From: Profundibacter sp033851955
GTDB taxonomy: Bacteria; Pseudomonadota; Alphaproteobacteria; Rhodobacterales; Rhodobacteraceae
Assembly (NCBI GenBank): GCA_033851955.1
Contig: JAWSVK010000014.1
Location: 1 to 64,000, forward strand
Direction of reading: 5' to 3'
Length of the DNA stretch: 64,000 nt
Shown here: positions 36,583 through 45,691 of the stretch, piece by piece
How the letters are laid out: each line of letters starts with the position of its first letter
Numbering within the stretch: the stretch's first letter is position 1
Notes under the pieces: model-generated
Seen by the model: the letters and a program-made list of their open reading frames with translations, nothing else
Told to the model about the DNA's origin: nothing
Database searches by the model: none
Position numbers and translations under genes: made by a program

Positions 36583-39369
36583 ATGATGATCATGTTTCAG
36601 AATTTTTTTGGCAGCATCGCAACAAAGCTAACACTGATCCTACTGGCAATGGGAGCGATGACGGGAGCGGCGATATTTGTCGCCTACTTAGTGTTCCAGA
36701 GCATCGGGGCTAACTTGCAGGTTCTGACCACTCAAAATGTGCCGCAAATGCGTAAGACCACGCAAGTCATACTGGCGGCAGGGCATCTGAAGGATGGTTT
36801 AACAGGGGTTTTACTCGCAGAAAACGAAACCCTGTTACGTGAAAATGAAATTATGATGAACGACGCTTTACAACAGGCAAACGAGGCGGTTTTGTCTCTC
36901 GAAGGGGCAGCACAAGAAGAATTGCTTCACAGCCTATCGACGGTGCGTACAGGCTTTATTGAGCTGGTTGAAGCGCGGTCCGCGGAATTCAGTAATATGA
37001 CGGAAATACAAAGCTCTATTCAGAAGCTCAGAACGCTGAGTGAGGCCGTCAGCAGTCAGATAGACACCTTGACGGATGACGCGTTTTTCAACCTAAGTGT
37101 TGGCAGTGAAGATACCATTCAGGCCGTTGACGATACGCTGACAAAACTGGTGGAAGAAGACTTTACAGCATTACAGGTAACCTTGCAGATAAGGGCCGAG
37201 GTGAATCTATTGTCTGGCGTGGCATTGGCGAAATCTAGCACAAAAGACTCGGCAATGAACGCAATTCTTGGAGACCTTGGACAAGGGGCCGTCAACCGGT
37301 TATCAAACTTGGTGTCTCAGGCTGATGAGCTTGATCTGACCAGGCCATATGTCCCAGAATTGGCTGAGGTGCTTGGCTTTTTCAAGGAAATCAACACATC
37401 AGGTTATTTTTTCGATTCCAAAGTACGCACACGCAGCCTCTCAGTGCGGCAGTCGAGTGATGTACTATTAACCTCTGCCGTTGATGATTTTTTGTTTTCA
37501 ATTTCCATCGAAGTGGCAGATGCCTCAGAGCAAAATGGGGGGGCAATTAACGCACTGTTGAATGGTGAGGTTAATAGAATTCGCGAACTCGCAGCTTTAT
37601 CGTCAGGCGTAGATTCAGTAATTGCATTAACGCTGGCTGGTGCTGTAGCGCCGGATGAGGCTGCAATGACGATTGTTCAAGATCAATTGACGGCTGCAGC
37701 ACAAAATCTTGCTGGAATGATCGTCAGTGGTGGCGCCGAGTTGGAGCCTCTTCTGGGCCAAATTTTAGATGAAGGGGATCCAAAAACCGGTATGGTCGCC
37801 TTGCGTCGTGTTGTGTACCGAACGCGTGCACACGCCATAGGTATCTCAAAAAGAGCTGAGAATGATGTTCGTGAGATTTCGGAGCGCGCGGCTTCTTATA
37901 GCGCAACCGCCTTGGAGGAAATTACAGCATCAGGGTTTGCACTTGAAGCGGAGGCGTCTCAAGCAAATTCTAATTTGAAAGTCATAGCGATAGCAAGTCT
38001 GGTACTATTTTTCTTTACTCAGTTGTTCACATACTGGACTATTATCCGACCATTAGGCGTCGTGACTCGCAGAACAGAGGTATTAGCTGGTGGAGATTTG
38101 AAACCGGCGCCCGAGCTGGAAAAATACCGTGGCGAAATAGGTCGTTTGGTTAGGGCGCTTGCCATTTTTCGCGAAGAATTAGCGCGAAAAATACAATTGG
38201 AAAAAGAAGAAAAAGCGCAGCAGAAACAGCGTCATGAAGATGCTGCAAAAGCAGAGAATGATAGGCGTATACTTGAGCAGCGCGAACGTGAAATGCTTGC
38301 CGAAGGCGAGCGGAAACAACGAGAGACTGAAGAATCACAGCGTCAAGAGCGTGACGAACAACGATCGAAGACGGACAAGGAGCGGGAGGCCCGCAAAGCT
38401 GAGCAGGATCATGTGGTAGATGCGTTGGCAGCAGGGTTGAAAAAACTGGCTGAGGGAAATCTAGACGCCCTTATCGAAGGCGAGTTCACCCAAGGATACG
38501 AGCCATTACGCCTAGATTTCAACAATGCAATCGAAACCTTAGATCAAGTAATCCACAGGATTTCAGACAGCTCTGAGATTATTTCTACTGAAAGCTCAAG
38601 CCTTTCACAAGCTTCAGAGGAGCTGGCAAAACGAACTGAGCGTTCTGCGGCAACACTTGAAGAAACAGCCGCCGCGCTTCAGCTATTGACGGCATCAGTT
38701 AAATCCGCAGCTGATGGTGCCTCACAGGCTAATCAGGTCGTGAACACGGCAAAGGGCAACGCACTAAAGAGCGAAGAAGTCGTTCGAGAAACCGTTTTTG
38801 CAATGAGCAAGATCAAAGCGTCCTCTGGTGAAATCGCAAAAATAACGAGCGTGATTGACGACATCGCTTTCCAAACCAATCTATTGGCGTTGAATGCGGG
38901 AGTTGAGGCAGCAAGGGCTGGTGAAACTGGGCGGGGATTTGCCGTGGTCGCATCCGAAGTTCGTGCCTTGGCGCAGCGCTCTTCGGAAGCCGCCCAACAA
39001 ATTAGTGAATTGATTTTACACAGTGGCGAACAAGTGAAAAACGGCGTCGGCCTGGTTGATCAAACGGGTGATGCATTGAAAGGAATTATGTCCTCAGTCG
39101 AGGAGATTTCCTATCACGTTTCAGAGATTACTATGTCAGCAAAAGAACAATCTAGTGGGCTGTCCGAGATAAATACTGCGATATCTCAACTGGATCAAGT
39201 TACGCAACAAAATGCAGCAATGTTCGAAGAGACCACTGCTGCCAATATTGCCTTGGCGCAGGAAACACAGGTTCTGACTTCTGCCGTGGGTGTGTTTTCA
39301 CCATCCCCTGCAGATACTAATGTCGTCGTTTATCCAAAGGTAGAGGATCATGTGATGGTAAATGGGTAG
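36583..39369 (+). CDS. large methyl-accepting chemotaxis protein
   Basis: This is a chemoreceptor of about 928 residues. An N-terminal helix (about 14-38) is followed by a long periplasmic region (about 40-465), a second helix (about 467-489), HAMP, and a charged Glu/Lys/Gln/Arg coiled coil (about 525-605). A second HAMP-like segment (LKKLAEGNLDALIEGEF) and the signalling hairpin with tip IDDIAFQTNLLALNAGVEAA follow. The periplasmic part is unusually large. No C-terminal CheR-tether pentapeptide is seen. The start could be TTG 36577 or ATG 36583, 36586 or 36592; none has a strong ribosome-binding site. It likely senses through the binding protein encoded before it and signals to the CheA at 43-45 kb. 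Confidence 0.9.
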   Translation: MMIMFQNFFGSIATKLTLILLAMGAMTGAAIFVAYLVFQSIGANLQVLTTQNVPQMRKTTQVILAAGHLKDGLTGVLLAENETLLRENEIMMNDALQQANEAVLSLEGAAQEELLHSLSTVRTGFIELVEARSAEFSNMTEIQSSIQKLRTLSEAVSSQIDTLTDDAFFNLSVGSEDTIQAVDDTLTKLVEEDFTALQVTLQIRAEVNLLSGVALAKSSTKDSAMNAILGDLGQGAVNRLSNLVSQADELDLTRPYVPELAEVLGFFKEINTSGYFFDSKVRTRSLSVRQSSDVLLTSAVDDFLFSISIEVADASEQNGGAINALLNGEVNRIRELAALSSGVDSVIALTLAGAVAPDEAAMTIVQDQLTAAAQNLAGMIVSGGAELEPLLGQILDEGDPKTGMVALRRVVYRTRAHAIGISKRAENDVREISERAASYSATALEEITASGFALEAEASQANSNLKVIAIASLVLFFFTQLFTYWTIIRPLGVVTRRTEVLAGGDLKPAPELEKYRGEIGRLVRALAIFREELARKIQLEKEEKAQQKQRHEDAAKAENDRRILEQREREMLAEGERKQRETEESQRQERDEQRSKTDKEREARKAEQDHVVDALAAGLKKLAEGNLDALIEGEFTQGYEPLRLDFNNAIETLDQVIHRISDSSEIISTESSSLSQASEELAKRTERSAATLEETAAALQLLTASVKSAADGASQANQVVNTAKGNALKSEEVVRETVFAMSKIKASSGEIAKITSVIDDIAFQTNLLALNAGVEAARAGETGRGFAVVASEVRALAQRSSEAAQQISELILHSGEQVKNGVGLVDQTGDALKGIMSSVEEISYHVSEITMSAKEQSSGLSEINTAISQLDQVTQQNAAMFEETTAANIALAQETQVLTSAVGVFSPSPADTNVVVYPKVEDHVMVNG

Positions 39370-40021
39370 CTCACCAAGCCAGCCGCATGCACGACGAAGT
39401 ATTTTGATTGCGAAATGAATGAGTGCGTGTACTGTAAGTGTGGCGTTGTAGAAAGTTATATCGAGCGGCAAATGTAACCAAGATCCTTCAATTGATCCTT
39501 CAATTGATCCTTCCCAAACTACAGGATGCACATACCTATGGGCGGGGGAGCGCATGTTTTCCAAATTCGTAAGGAAAAAATTTTGAGTTTGGAAGGGAGC
39601 GCTAAAACGTGCAACCAAATTTGCAATCACTACTATCCCTCTTACCGAGAAGGCGCACTCTTGGAAGGAAATTGAAGACTATGATCAGAGATTGGCGTAG
39701 AACGAGCGCCGGTTCCTTGGATTTGTGAATGACTGCTTTTTTGTAAAGCTTAGGAATACCCGAGAAGGTGCCGTGAGGGTCTGCTTCCCGCCCGTACCGT
39801 CGATACAGCATGTCCGCTTTGGGGCTGGGAGCTGTCATTGATTTGACAATGAGAAACCGTAGCTTTGTCCGCTAAGTTGCCGTCCCGCCATAGGATCTCG
39901 GGCGTCCGGTTAGAGGCAGGTTTGCGAGCTGCATCAGTTAATAAATATATACGTACCCTTGCCAGCCCCCCCCATTATCAGGCTATATCAACCCAACGCA
40001 TAACTTGGGAGGGGAATGCAT
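39370..40021. other. right junction region before dctQ, no gene seen
   Basis: This is 652 nt between the chemoreceptor and dctQ. It contains a 12-bp tandem repeat, an unassigned minus-strand frame (39602-39838) that looks like chance or debris, a run of eight Cs (39966-39973), and an inverted pair CCCAA/TTGGG (39992-40009) that overlaps the GGGAGGGG ribosome-binding site of dctQ and could mask it. The right end of the inserted segment probably lies here. Confidence 0.45.
39482..39513. repeat. 12-bp tandem repeat
   Basis: The unit GATCCTTCAATT is repeated twice, with a third partial copy GATCCTTC. It is non-coding and lies in the junction region after the chemoreceptor. Confidence 0.85.
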
Positions 40022-40666
40022 ATGGCTGGCAGCGCGAGTGTGCTTGAGGATGGCTCAAACCTAAGCCGTTTGGACAGAGCACTACACATACTTGAAGGCT
40101 ATATGGCGCTGATCTCTGGGTTGGCGATCTTTTCCTTGATGATTCTCGCCGTCATATCCGTCGGCGGGCGCAATCTGCTGAATGCGCCCCTGCCCGGCTA
40201 TGTCGACTGGATCGAACAAGTCATGCCGCTGATTGCCTTTATGGGCGTTGCCTATACCCAGCGCTCTGGTGGGCATATTCGCATGGACATTCTGGTTGGC
40301 AAACTGCGCGGCCGTGCCCTTTGGGGGGCCGAGTTTATCACCACCACCGCCATGTTGATCCTGATACTCTTTATGATCTGGGGCTCTTATTCGCACTTCC
40401 TGCGGGCCTTTGATTTCAACGCACCCTACTGGAGCCGCGATTCATCTATCGACATCTCGATCCCGCTTTGGCCTGCAAAACTGCTGGCCCCGATTGCGTT
40501 TTCAGTGCTGGGATTGCGTCTGATCTTGCAGCTCTGGGGCTATGGGCGCGCCTTTGTGTTGGGATTGGTCGAGCCGGTCGCCGTGCCGCTGGTGTTAAGC
40601 GCCGCCGCCCAAGCTGCCGAAGAAGCCGAGCATGTGGCTGGTCTTGAGAATGAGGAGATCAGCTGA
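40022..40666 (+). CDS. dctQ: TRAP transporter small permease (DctQ)
   Basis: This 214-residue protein has four membrane helices (about 30-50, 68-85, 105-125 and 150-170 in the ATG form) and the DctQ features VGGRNLLNAPLPGYVDWIEQ and FMGVAYTQRSGGHIRMD. ATG 40022 is preferred to 40016 because GGGAGGGG then has usable spacing. Its stop overlaps the dctM start (TGATG). It should pair with DctM here and with the DctP encoded 6 kb upstream. Confidence 0.88.
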   Translation: MAGSASVLEDGSNLSRLDRALHILEGYMALISGLAIFSLMILAVISVGGRNLLNAPLPGYVDWIEQVMPLIAFMGVAYTQRSGGHIRMDILVGKLRGRALWGAEFITTTAMLILILFMIWGSYSHFLRAFDFNAPYWSRDSSIDISIPLWPAKLLAPIAFSVLGLRLILQLWGYGRAFVLGLVEPVAVPLVLSAAAQAAEEAEHVAGLENEEIS

Positions 40667-42102
40667 TGGAACCTATTGATATTGGACTGGTCGTTTCGGG
40701 CGGCATGTTGGTGCTGGTGGTTTTGGGCATGCGCGTGGCTTTTGCGGCGGGTATGGCGGGCATGGTTGGCTTGGTCTGGATTTTCTGGGCCAAATTTGGC
40801 TATGCCCCCGATAAATTCACCAAAGCCCTGACCGTATCGGTCAAAGTCGCGGGCCAAGTGCCGCACTCCAAAGTTTCAAATCAGGCATTGTCCCTGATCC
40901 CGACTTTTATCTTGATTGGCTACCTCGCCTATTATGCAGGCCTGACCAAAGCGCTGTTTGAAGCCGCCAAGCGCTGGGTTGGCTGGCTGCCGGGCGGCAT
41001 GGCCGTGGCGACAGTGTTTGCCACCGCAGGCTTTGCGGCGGTGTCAGGTGCCTCTGTGGCGACTTCAGCCGTGTTTGCGCGCATCGCGATCCCCGAGATG
41101 CTCAAGGTTGGCTATGACAAACGCTTTGCGGCGGGCGTTGTGGCGGCGGGTGGCACATTGGCCAGCCTAATCCCGCCATCTGCGATTTTGGTCATCTATG
41201 CCATCATTGTCGAGCAAGACGTGGGCAAGCTGCTGCTGGCAGGGTTCATCCCGGGGGCCGTGTCGGCGCTGATTTACGGCATTCTGATCGTTGGCCTTGC
41301 CTTGGTGATCCCCAACTTCGGCCCCCCTGTTGGTGGCTATACTTGGGGCGAGCGGTTCAAATCCCTGCCCGCCGCATCGCCGATCTTGTTCGTCGTGTTT
41401 ATTATCATTTTCTTTGTCTATAACCCGCTGCCCGAATGGATGCACATCGGTCCCTACCAATTGGGCGGTGACGCATGGGGCACCCCGACTGAGGGCGGCG
41501 CGCTGGGTGCCTTCGTGGTCTTTACCATCGCAGTTTACAAAGGCATGCGCTGGGGCCAGATGAAAGACGCCCTGCTGGAAAGCGCCAAACTGGCGGTGAT
41601 GATCTTCACCATCATCTGGGGCGTGCTGATCTATGTGCGCTTCCTTGGGTTCGCGCAATTGCCGGATGCCTTTGCCACATGGATCGCAGGGCTAGAGCAA
41701 TCACCGATGCTGACTTTGGTGCTGATCCTGCTCGCCTATGCGGTGCTGGGCATGTTCATGGACGCCATAGGCATGTTGCTGTTGACGCTGCCGGTGGTTT
41801 ACCCCGCCGTGATGGCGCTGAATGGTGGCGAGTTCGTGTCAGCTGCCGACAGCGCCTTTGGCATGTCAGGGCCAATGTGTGCGATCTGGTTCGGCATCTT
41901 GGTGGTGAAAATGGCAGAGTTTTGCCTGATCACGCCGCCCATCGGGCTGAACTGCTTTGTGGTGGCTGGTGTGCGCGATGATTTGACGGTGCAAGACGTG
42001 TTTGTCGGCGTGACACCGTTTTTCATCGCCGATGCGGTGACCATTGCGACGCTGGTTGCGTTTCCCTCAATTGTGTTGTGGTTGCCCAGCCTCGCCTCCT
42101 AA
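40666..42102 (+). CDS. dctM: TRAP transporter large permease (DctM)
   Basis: This 478-residue polytopic protein has about 12 hydrophobic segments and DctM-family motifs: the GAASVSGAS-like stretch TAGFAAVSGASVATSAVFARIAIPEM, the GTLASLIPPSAILVIYAI motif and the late GMFMDAIGMLLLTLPVVYP. It couples sodium influx to substrate import. It is translationally coupled to dctQ and ends at a strong terminator. Confidence 0.93.
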   Translation: MEPIDIGLVVSGGMLVLVVLGMRVAFAAGMAGMVGLVWIFWAKFGYAPDKFTKALTVSVKVAGQVPHSKVSNQALSLIPTFILIGYLAYYAGLTKALFEAAKRWVGWLPGGMAVATVFATAGFAAVSGASVATSAVFARIAIPEMLKVGYDKRFAAGVVAAGGTLASLIPPSAILVIYAIIVEQDVGKLLLAGFIPGAVSALIYGILIVGLALVIPNFGPPVGGYTWGERFKSLPAASPILFVVFIIIFFVYNPLPEWMHIGPYQLGGDAWGTPTEGGALGAFVVFTIAVYKGMRWGQMKDALLESAKLAVMIFTIIWGVLIYVRFLGFAQLPDAFATWIAGLEQSPMLTLVLILLAYAVLGMFMDAIGMLLLTLPVVYPAVMALNGGEFVSAADSAFGMSGPMCAIWFGILVVKMAEFCLITPPIGLNCFVVAGVRDDLTVQDVFVGVTPFFIADAVTIATLVAFPSIVLWLPSLAS

Positions 42103-42123
42103 AACCAAAACTATTTTAGTTGG

Positions 42124-42151
42124 AATGCCCCTGCTTTTGTGGGGGCATTTT
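42124..42151 (+). terminator. intrinsic terminator after dctM
   Basis: The stem AATGCCCC/GGGGCATT with a loop rich in T is followed by TTTC. It separates dctQM from the chemosensory operon. Confidence 0.85.
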
Positions 42152-42307
42152 CGATTCTTGCCCCGTGGCGCATATTTTTTGCCCAAGCGTAAGTCAATTT
42201 TAACCACCGAGCGCCTAAACCAGAACAATAGAACGGCCAAGAAAGGGATTCTTCGTGGAATGGTTTTGCGATTTTAAAATTGAGACATCATCAGTTGAGG
42301 TGTCACA

Positions 42308-42583
42308 ATGACAGTAACAATAAAACTACGTGAGCGTCTCGATTTTGGCGTCGCGCCTGACTTGAAGGCCGAATTTCTAGCGCAGGCCGGAAATGATGTG
42401 CAGATTGATGCCTCGGAAGTGACGCATATGGGCACATTGTGCCTACAAATCATGATCGCCGCATCACAGGATTGGGCCCGCAATGGGCAAAAATTCAGCA
42501 TGTACTCGCCCAGCGAAGTCTGCATCGCACAATTATCTCTGCACGGCTTTACCCCAGAGACCCTAACCGGAGTGACATCATAA
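42308..42583 (+). CDS. STAS-domain protein at head of the chemosensory operon
   Basis: This 91-residue protein is a single STAS domain (anti-sigma-factor-antagonist-like). The central DASEVTHMGTLCLQIMIAA matches the phosphorylatable loop and following helix, with Thr at the usual Ser position. It begins the operon, and its stop overlaps the next start (TAATG). STAS proteins occur in several alphaproteobacterial che clusters; a role as CheA-linked output or scaffold is inferred. Confidence 0.82.
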   Translation: MTVTIKLRERLDFGVAPDLKAEFLAQAGNDVQIDASEVTHMGTLCLQIMIAASQDWARNGQKFSMYSPSEVCIAQLSLHGFTPETLTGVTS

Positions 42584-42954
42584 TGAGCCTACAAATACTT
42601 GCCGTAGATGACAGTCGCACAATTCGCGATATGCTCAACTTAACCCTGAACCAAGCTGGGTTTACCACCCATCTGGCTGATGACGGCGTGCATGGGATAG
42701 AAGTGTTAAACGCAATGTCCCCCGAACCCGACGCGATTATCACCGATATCAACATGCCACGCATGGATGGATTTGGATTTATCGAAGAAGTGCGCAAAAT
42801 TGAAAAATTTCGTGCCGTGCCAATTCTTGTTCTGACCACCGAAAGTGCCAGCGAGCTAAAACAACGGGCTCGCAGTGCTGGCGCAACCGGATGGATCGTA
42901 AAACCGTTTGAGCCAAAAAAGCTGATCCGCGCCTTGCAAATGGTTACAGGATAG
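42583..42954 (+). CDS. CheY-like response regulator (first)
   Basis: This 123-residue stand-alone receiver has acidic pocket VDDS, phospho-acceptor Asp55 in IITDINMPRMDG, a Thr/Ser switch in VLTTES and conserved Lys in WIVKPFEP. The ATG overlaps the STAS stop; the longer frame upstream is a shadow. It may be the motor-binding CheY or a phosphate sink. Confidence 0.92.
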   Translation: MSLQILAVDDSRTIRDMLNLTLNQAGFTTHLADDGVHGIEVLNAMSPEPDAIITDINMPRMDGFGFIEEVRKIEKFRAVPILVLTTESASELKQRARSAGATGWIVKPFEPKKLIRALQMVTG

Positions 42955-42963
42955 GAATTCGAC

Positions 42964-45216
42964 ATGAGTGATGAAGATGATCCAATGATCGAGATTAAAG
43001 CTTCGTTCTTCGTGGAATGCGAAGAACTGCTTGAATCTCTGCAAGACGGGCTTCAAATCATGGACGACGGCAGCGGGGATGATGAAACCATCAATGTGGT
43101 TTTCCGCGCTGTGCATTCAATCAAAGGCGGCGCAGGGGCATTCGGCTTGGACCAATTGGTTCGCTTTGCCCACCAATTTGAATCGGTCCTTGATGGGGTG
43201 CGTTCCGGCGCAATCACAGCAGATCGAAGCGCCATTTCCGTGTTTTTTCAATCCGGTGATATTCTTGCGGATTTGGTACGCGCAGCCCGCGATGAAACAG
43301 ACACTGACGAAAGCCAAATACAGTCCATTTTGACGGAACTCGAAATCATTTTGGGCCACGACAGCAACGCTGTTATCGAAGAAGAAGTAGATGATTTTCA
43401 GCCGATGGTATTGTCTATGGATTTGGAGCTTGACGTTGTTCCCGATGACATTCTCGCGCCTCCAGCGCAAGAAACGCCCAATGCAACGGTATTTGAAGAT
43501 GGATTTACCATCAACTTCGTTCCCGACTCCTCACTTTATGTCTCCGGAAATGAACCGTTGCATTTGCTACGTCTGTTGCGCGAAATGGGCCAACTGAACG
43601 TCATGTGCGATATTTCCAATATTCCGTCGCTGACCGACTTAGATGTCGAAAAATCTTACCTCTCTTGGACCATTCAACTGACCACAGATGAAGACCAAGA
43701 TGCCGTTCGAGAAGTGTTCGATTTCGTGGCCGATTTATGCACGCTCACAATTGGCGATCCTGAAAATGGAGCGCCATCGCCCGAGCCCACACCACCATCA
43801 ACACCACCCTTGACGCCGCCTACCCTGCCCGATTTGGATAAGTCACCAGCACAAGAGGACTCCCCCGAAGCTCCGACTGCGTCCTTGGAAACCTTACCCT
43901 CGCTCCCTGTCGCCACAGAGGAAATTGCTGCGAACCCATCGGCACCAGCCACACCAATCCCAGCGCCAAGCAAATCAGATGCCCCGGCGGCGTCAAAATC
44001 TGCCAAACCCCGACCCACCGTGCGCGTAGACTTGGAACGTATTGACCGCCTTGTAAATCTGGTTGGCGAACTGGTTATCAATCAAGCGATGATATCGCAA
44101 AGTGTTCAAGAAGCGGAGCTTTCTGCCAATTCCGCCGTTTCTGACGGGTTGGATGAGTTCATGCAACTGACCCGCGACATTCAAGACAGCGTGATGATGA
44201 TCCGTGCTCAGCCTGTAAAATCCCTATTCCAACGCATGAGCCGGATCATTCGCGAGTCATCGGCAATGATTAACAAAACTGTGCGCCTGAAAACCGAAGG
44301 CGACGCCACTGAAGTTGATAAAACCGTTATCGAACGTCTGGCTGACCCCCTGACCCACATGATCCGCAATGCTGTGGATCACGGCGTTGAAACTCCGGCT
44401 GACCGCCTGTCAGCAGGCAAACCCGTAGAAGGCATCGTCACCCTGAGCGCTGGGCACCGATCCGGACGCGTTATTATTGAGGTTGCCGACGACGGCGCTG
44501 GCATCAATCGTCCCAGAGTATTACAAATTGCTGTGGAAAAGGGGCTGGTCGCGGAAAACGCTCAACTCACAGACAGTGAGATTGACAATCTCCTATTTAT
44601 GCCCGGCTTTTCAACAGCCAGTGTGGTTTCAGATTTGTCTGGGCGCGGGGTTGGCATGGATGTGGTGAAAAGCGCAATCCTTGCCTTGGGCGGGCGTGTA
44701 ACAATTCAGTCTGAACCCGGATCCGGCACCACGTTCACAATCAGCCTTCCGCTCACATTGGCCGTACTTGACGGAATGGTCATTGATGTTGCGCAACAAA
44801 CTCTCGTTGTCCCTTTGAACACCATCACTGAGACACTTACCTTGGCGCAGGAAGACATTCGTACACTTGGCCCTCTTACCAACGTTATTAAAGTGCGTGA
44901 GACATTTGTTCCGTTGCTGGATCTCGGAGCTGAGCTTGGATATCGCACGCCGATGGACAGCTACGTAGGTGCCATTGTGTTACTCATTGCACGAGAGGAC
45001 GGCAGCCATGCAGCCCTCGTCGTGGACGCCATTCAAGATCAAAGACAAGTCGTTATCAAAGGCTTGCAAGACACATTTGGGCGTGTGCCGGGCGTCGCCG
45101 CTGCCACCATTCTGGGAGACGGAAAAATAGCCCTGATTTTGGATCCAGTGGACGTCATCGCGAATGCTGACGGACGCACCCGCCCCGCTCAACCTAACCT
45201 TCAACTTGCTGGATAA
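42964..45216 (+). CDS. cheA: chemotaxis histidine kinase CheA
   Basis: This 750-residue CheA has P1 with His51 in AVHSIKGGAGAFG and a P2-like domain (about 175-265). A Pro/Ala-rich linker follows (about 269-352), then P3 dimerisation, P4 ATPase (N-box HMIRNAVDHGVE; G-box DLSGRGVGMDVV) and P5 CheW-like regulation. AGGA lies 8 nt before the ATG. It phosphorylates the two receivers of the operon and is controlled by the chemoreceptor. Confidence 0.96.
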   Translation: MSDEDDPMIEIKASFFVECEELLESLQDGLQIMDDGSGDDETINVVFRAVHSIKGGAGAFGLDQLVRFAHQFESVLDGVRSGAITADRSAISVFFQSGDILADLVRAARDETDTDESQIQSILTELEIILGHDSNAVIEEEVDDFQPMVLSMDLELDVVPDDILAPPAQETPNATVFEDGFTINFVPDSSLYVSGNEPLHLLRLLREMGQLNVMCDISNIPSLTDLDVEKSYLSWTIQLTTDEDQDAVREVFDFVADLCTLTIGDPENGAPSPEPTPPSTPPLTPPTLPDLDKSPAQEDSPEAPTASLETLPSLPVATEEIAANPSAPATPIPAPSKSDAPAASKSAKPRPTVRVDLERIDRLVNLVGELVINQAMISQSVQEAELSANSAVSDGLDEFMQLTRDIQDSVMMIRAQPVKSLFQRMSRIIRESSAMINKTVRLKTEGDATEVDKTVIERLADPLTHMIRNAVDHGVETPADRLSAGKPVEGIVTLSAGHRSGRVIIEVADDGAGINRPRVLQIAVEKGLVAENAQLTDSEIDNLLFMPGFSTASVVSDLSGRGVGMDVVKSAILALGGRVTIQSEPGSGTTFTISLPLTLAVLDGMVIDVAQQTLVVPLNTITETLTLAQEDIRTLGPLTNVIKVRETFVPLLDLGAELGYRTPMDSYVGAIVLLIAREDGSHAALVVDAIQDQRQVVIKGLQDTFGRVPGVAAATILGDGKIALILDPVDVIANADGRTRPAQPNLQLAG

Positions 45217-45221
45217 TGATC

Positions 45222-45689
45222 ATGACCGATATTGAAGAAAAAGCACTAACAGCTGAAATTGAACTTTTGACGTTTCAGGTTGGCAAACAAGAATACGCCC
45301 TCGATATCATGTCCGTGCGTGAAATTCGTGGTTGGAGCAAGGCCACGCCTTTGCCCCACGCTCCCAGCTTCGTTCGCGGTGTCATAAACTTGCGGGGCAC
45401 GGTATTGACGATTGTCGATCTTGCAGATCGTCTTGGTATGGGACCCACAGAAACGAGTGAACGAAATGTCATCATTGTTGTCCACACCGGCAAAGAAACG
45501 GTCGGCCTGTTGGTCGACGCAGTGTCCGACATTCTTGCAATCAGTAAATCTGACATGCAAGCGCCACCAGAAATGTCAGCAGACAACAACCAAACCTTCG
45601 TAAATGCATTGATAATTGCTGAAGAGCGGATGATTAGAATTCTTGCTCTTGCAGCAGCGCTACCCTCTCAAAGCTTAGAGGTCGCGTAG
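45222..45689 (+). CDS. cheW: CheW coupling protein
   Basis: This 155-residue CheW has the usual two-subdomain beta fold: ELLTFQVGKQEYALDIMSVREI, then VRGVINLRGTVLTIVDL, then VGLLVDAVSDIL. It links chemoreceptors to CheA. An ATG at 45216 overlaps the cheA stop and another follows at 45222; the latter is better spaced from GGA. Either is possible. Confidence 0.93.
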   Translation: MTDIEEKALTAEIELLTFQVGKQEYALDIMSVREIRGWSKATPLPHAPSFVRGVINLRGTVLTIVDLADRLGMGPTETSERNVIIVVHTGKETVGLLVDAVSDILAISKSDMQAPPEMSADNNQTFVNALIIAEERMIRILALAAALPSQSLEVA

Positions 45690-45691
45690 CA

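Noticed and set aside
39602..39838. 78-codon minus-strand frame in the dctQ upstream region
   Set aside because: No family, no good start signals, and it lies in a junction region full of repeats; likely chance or debris.
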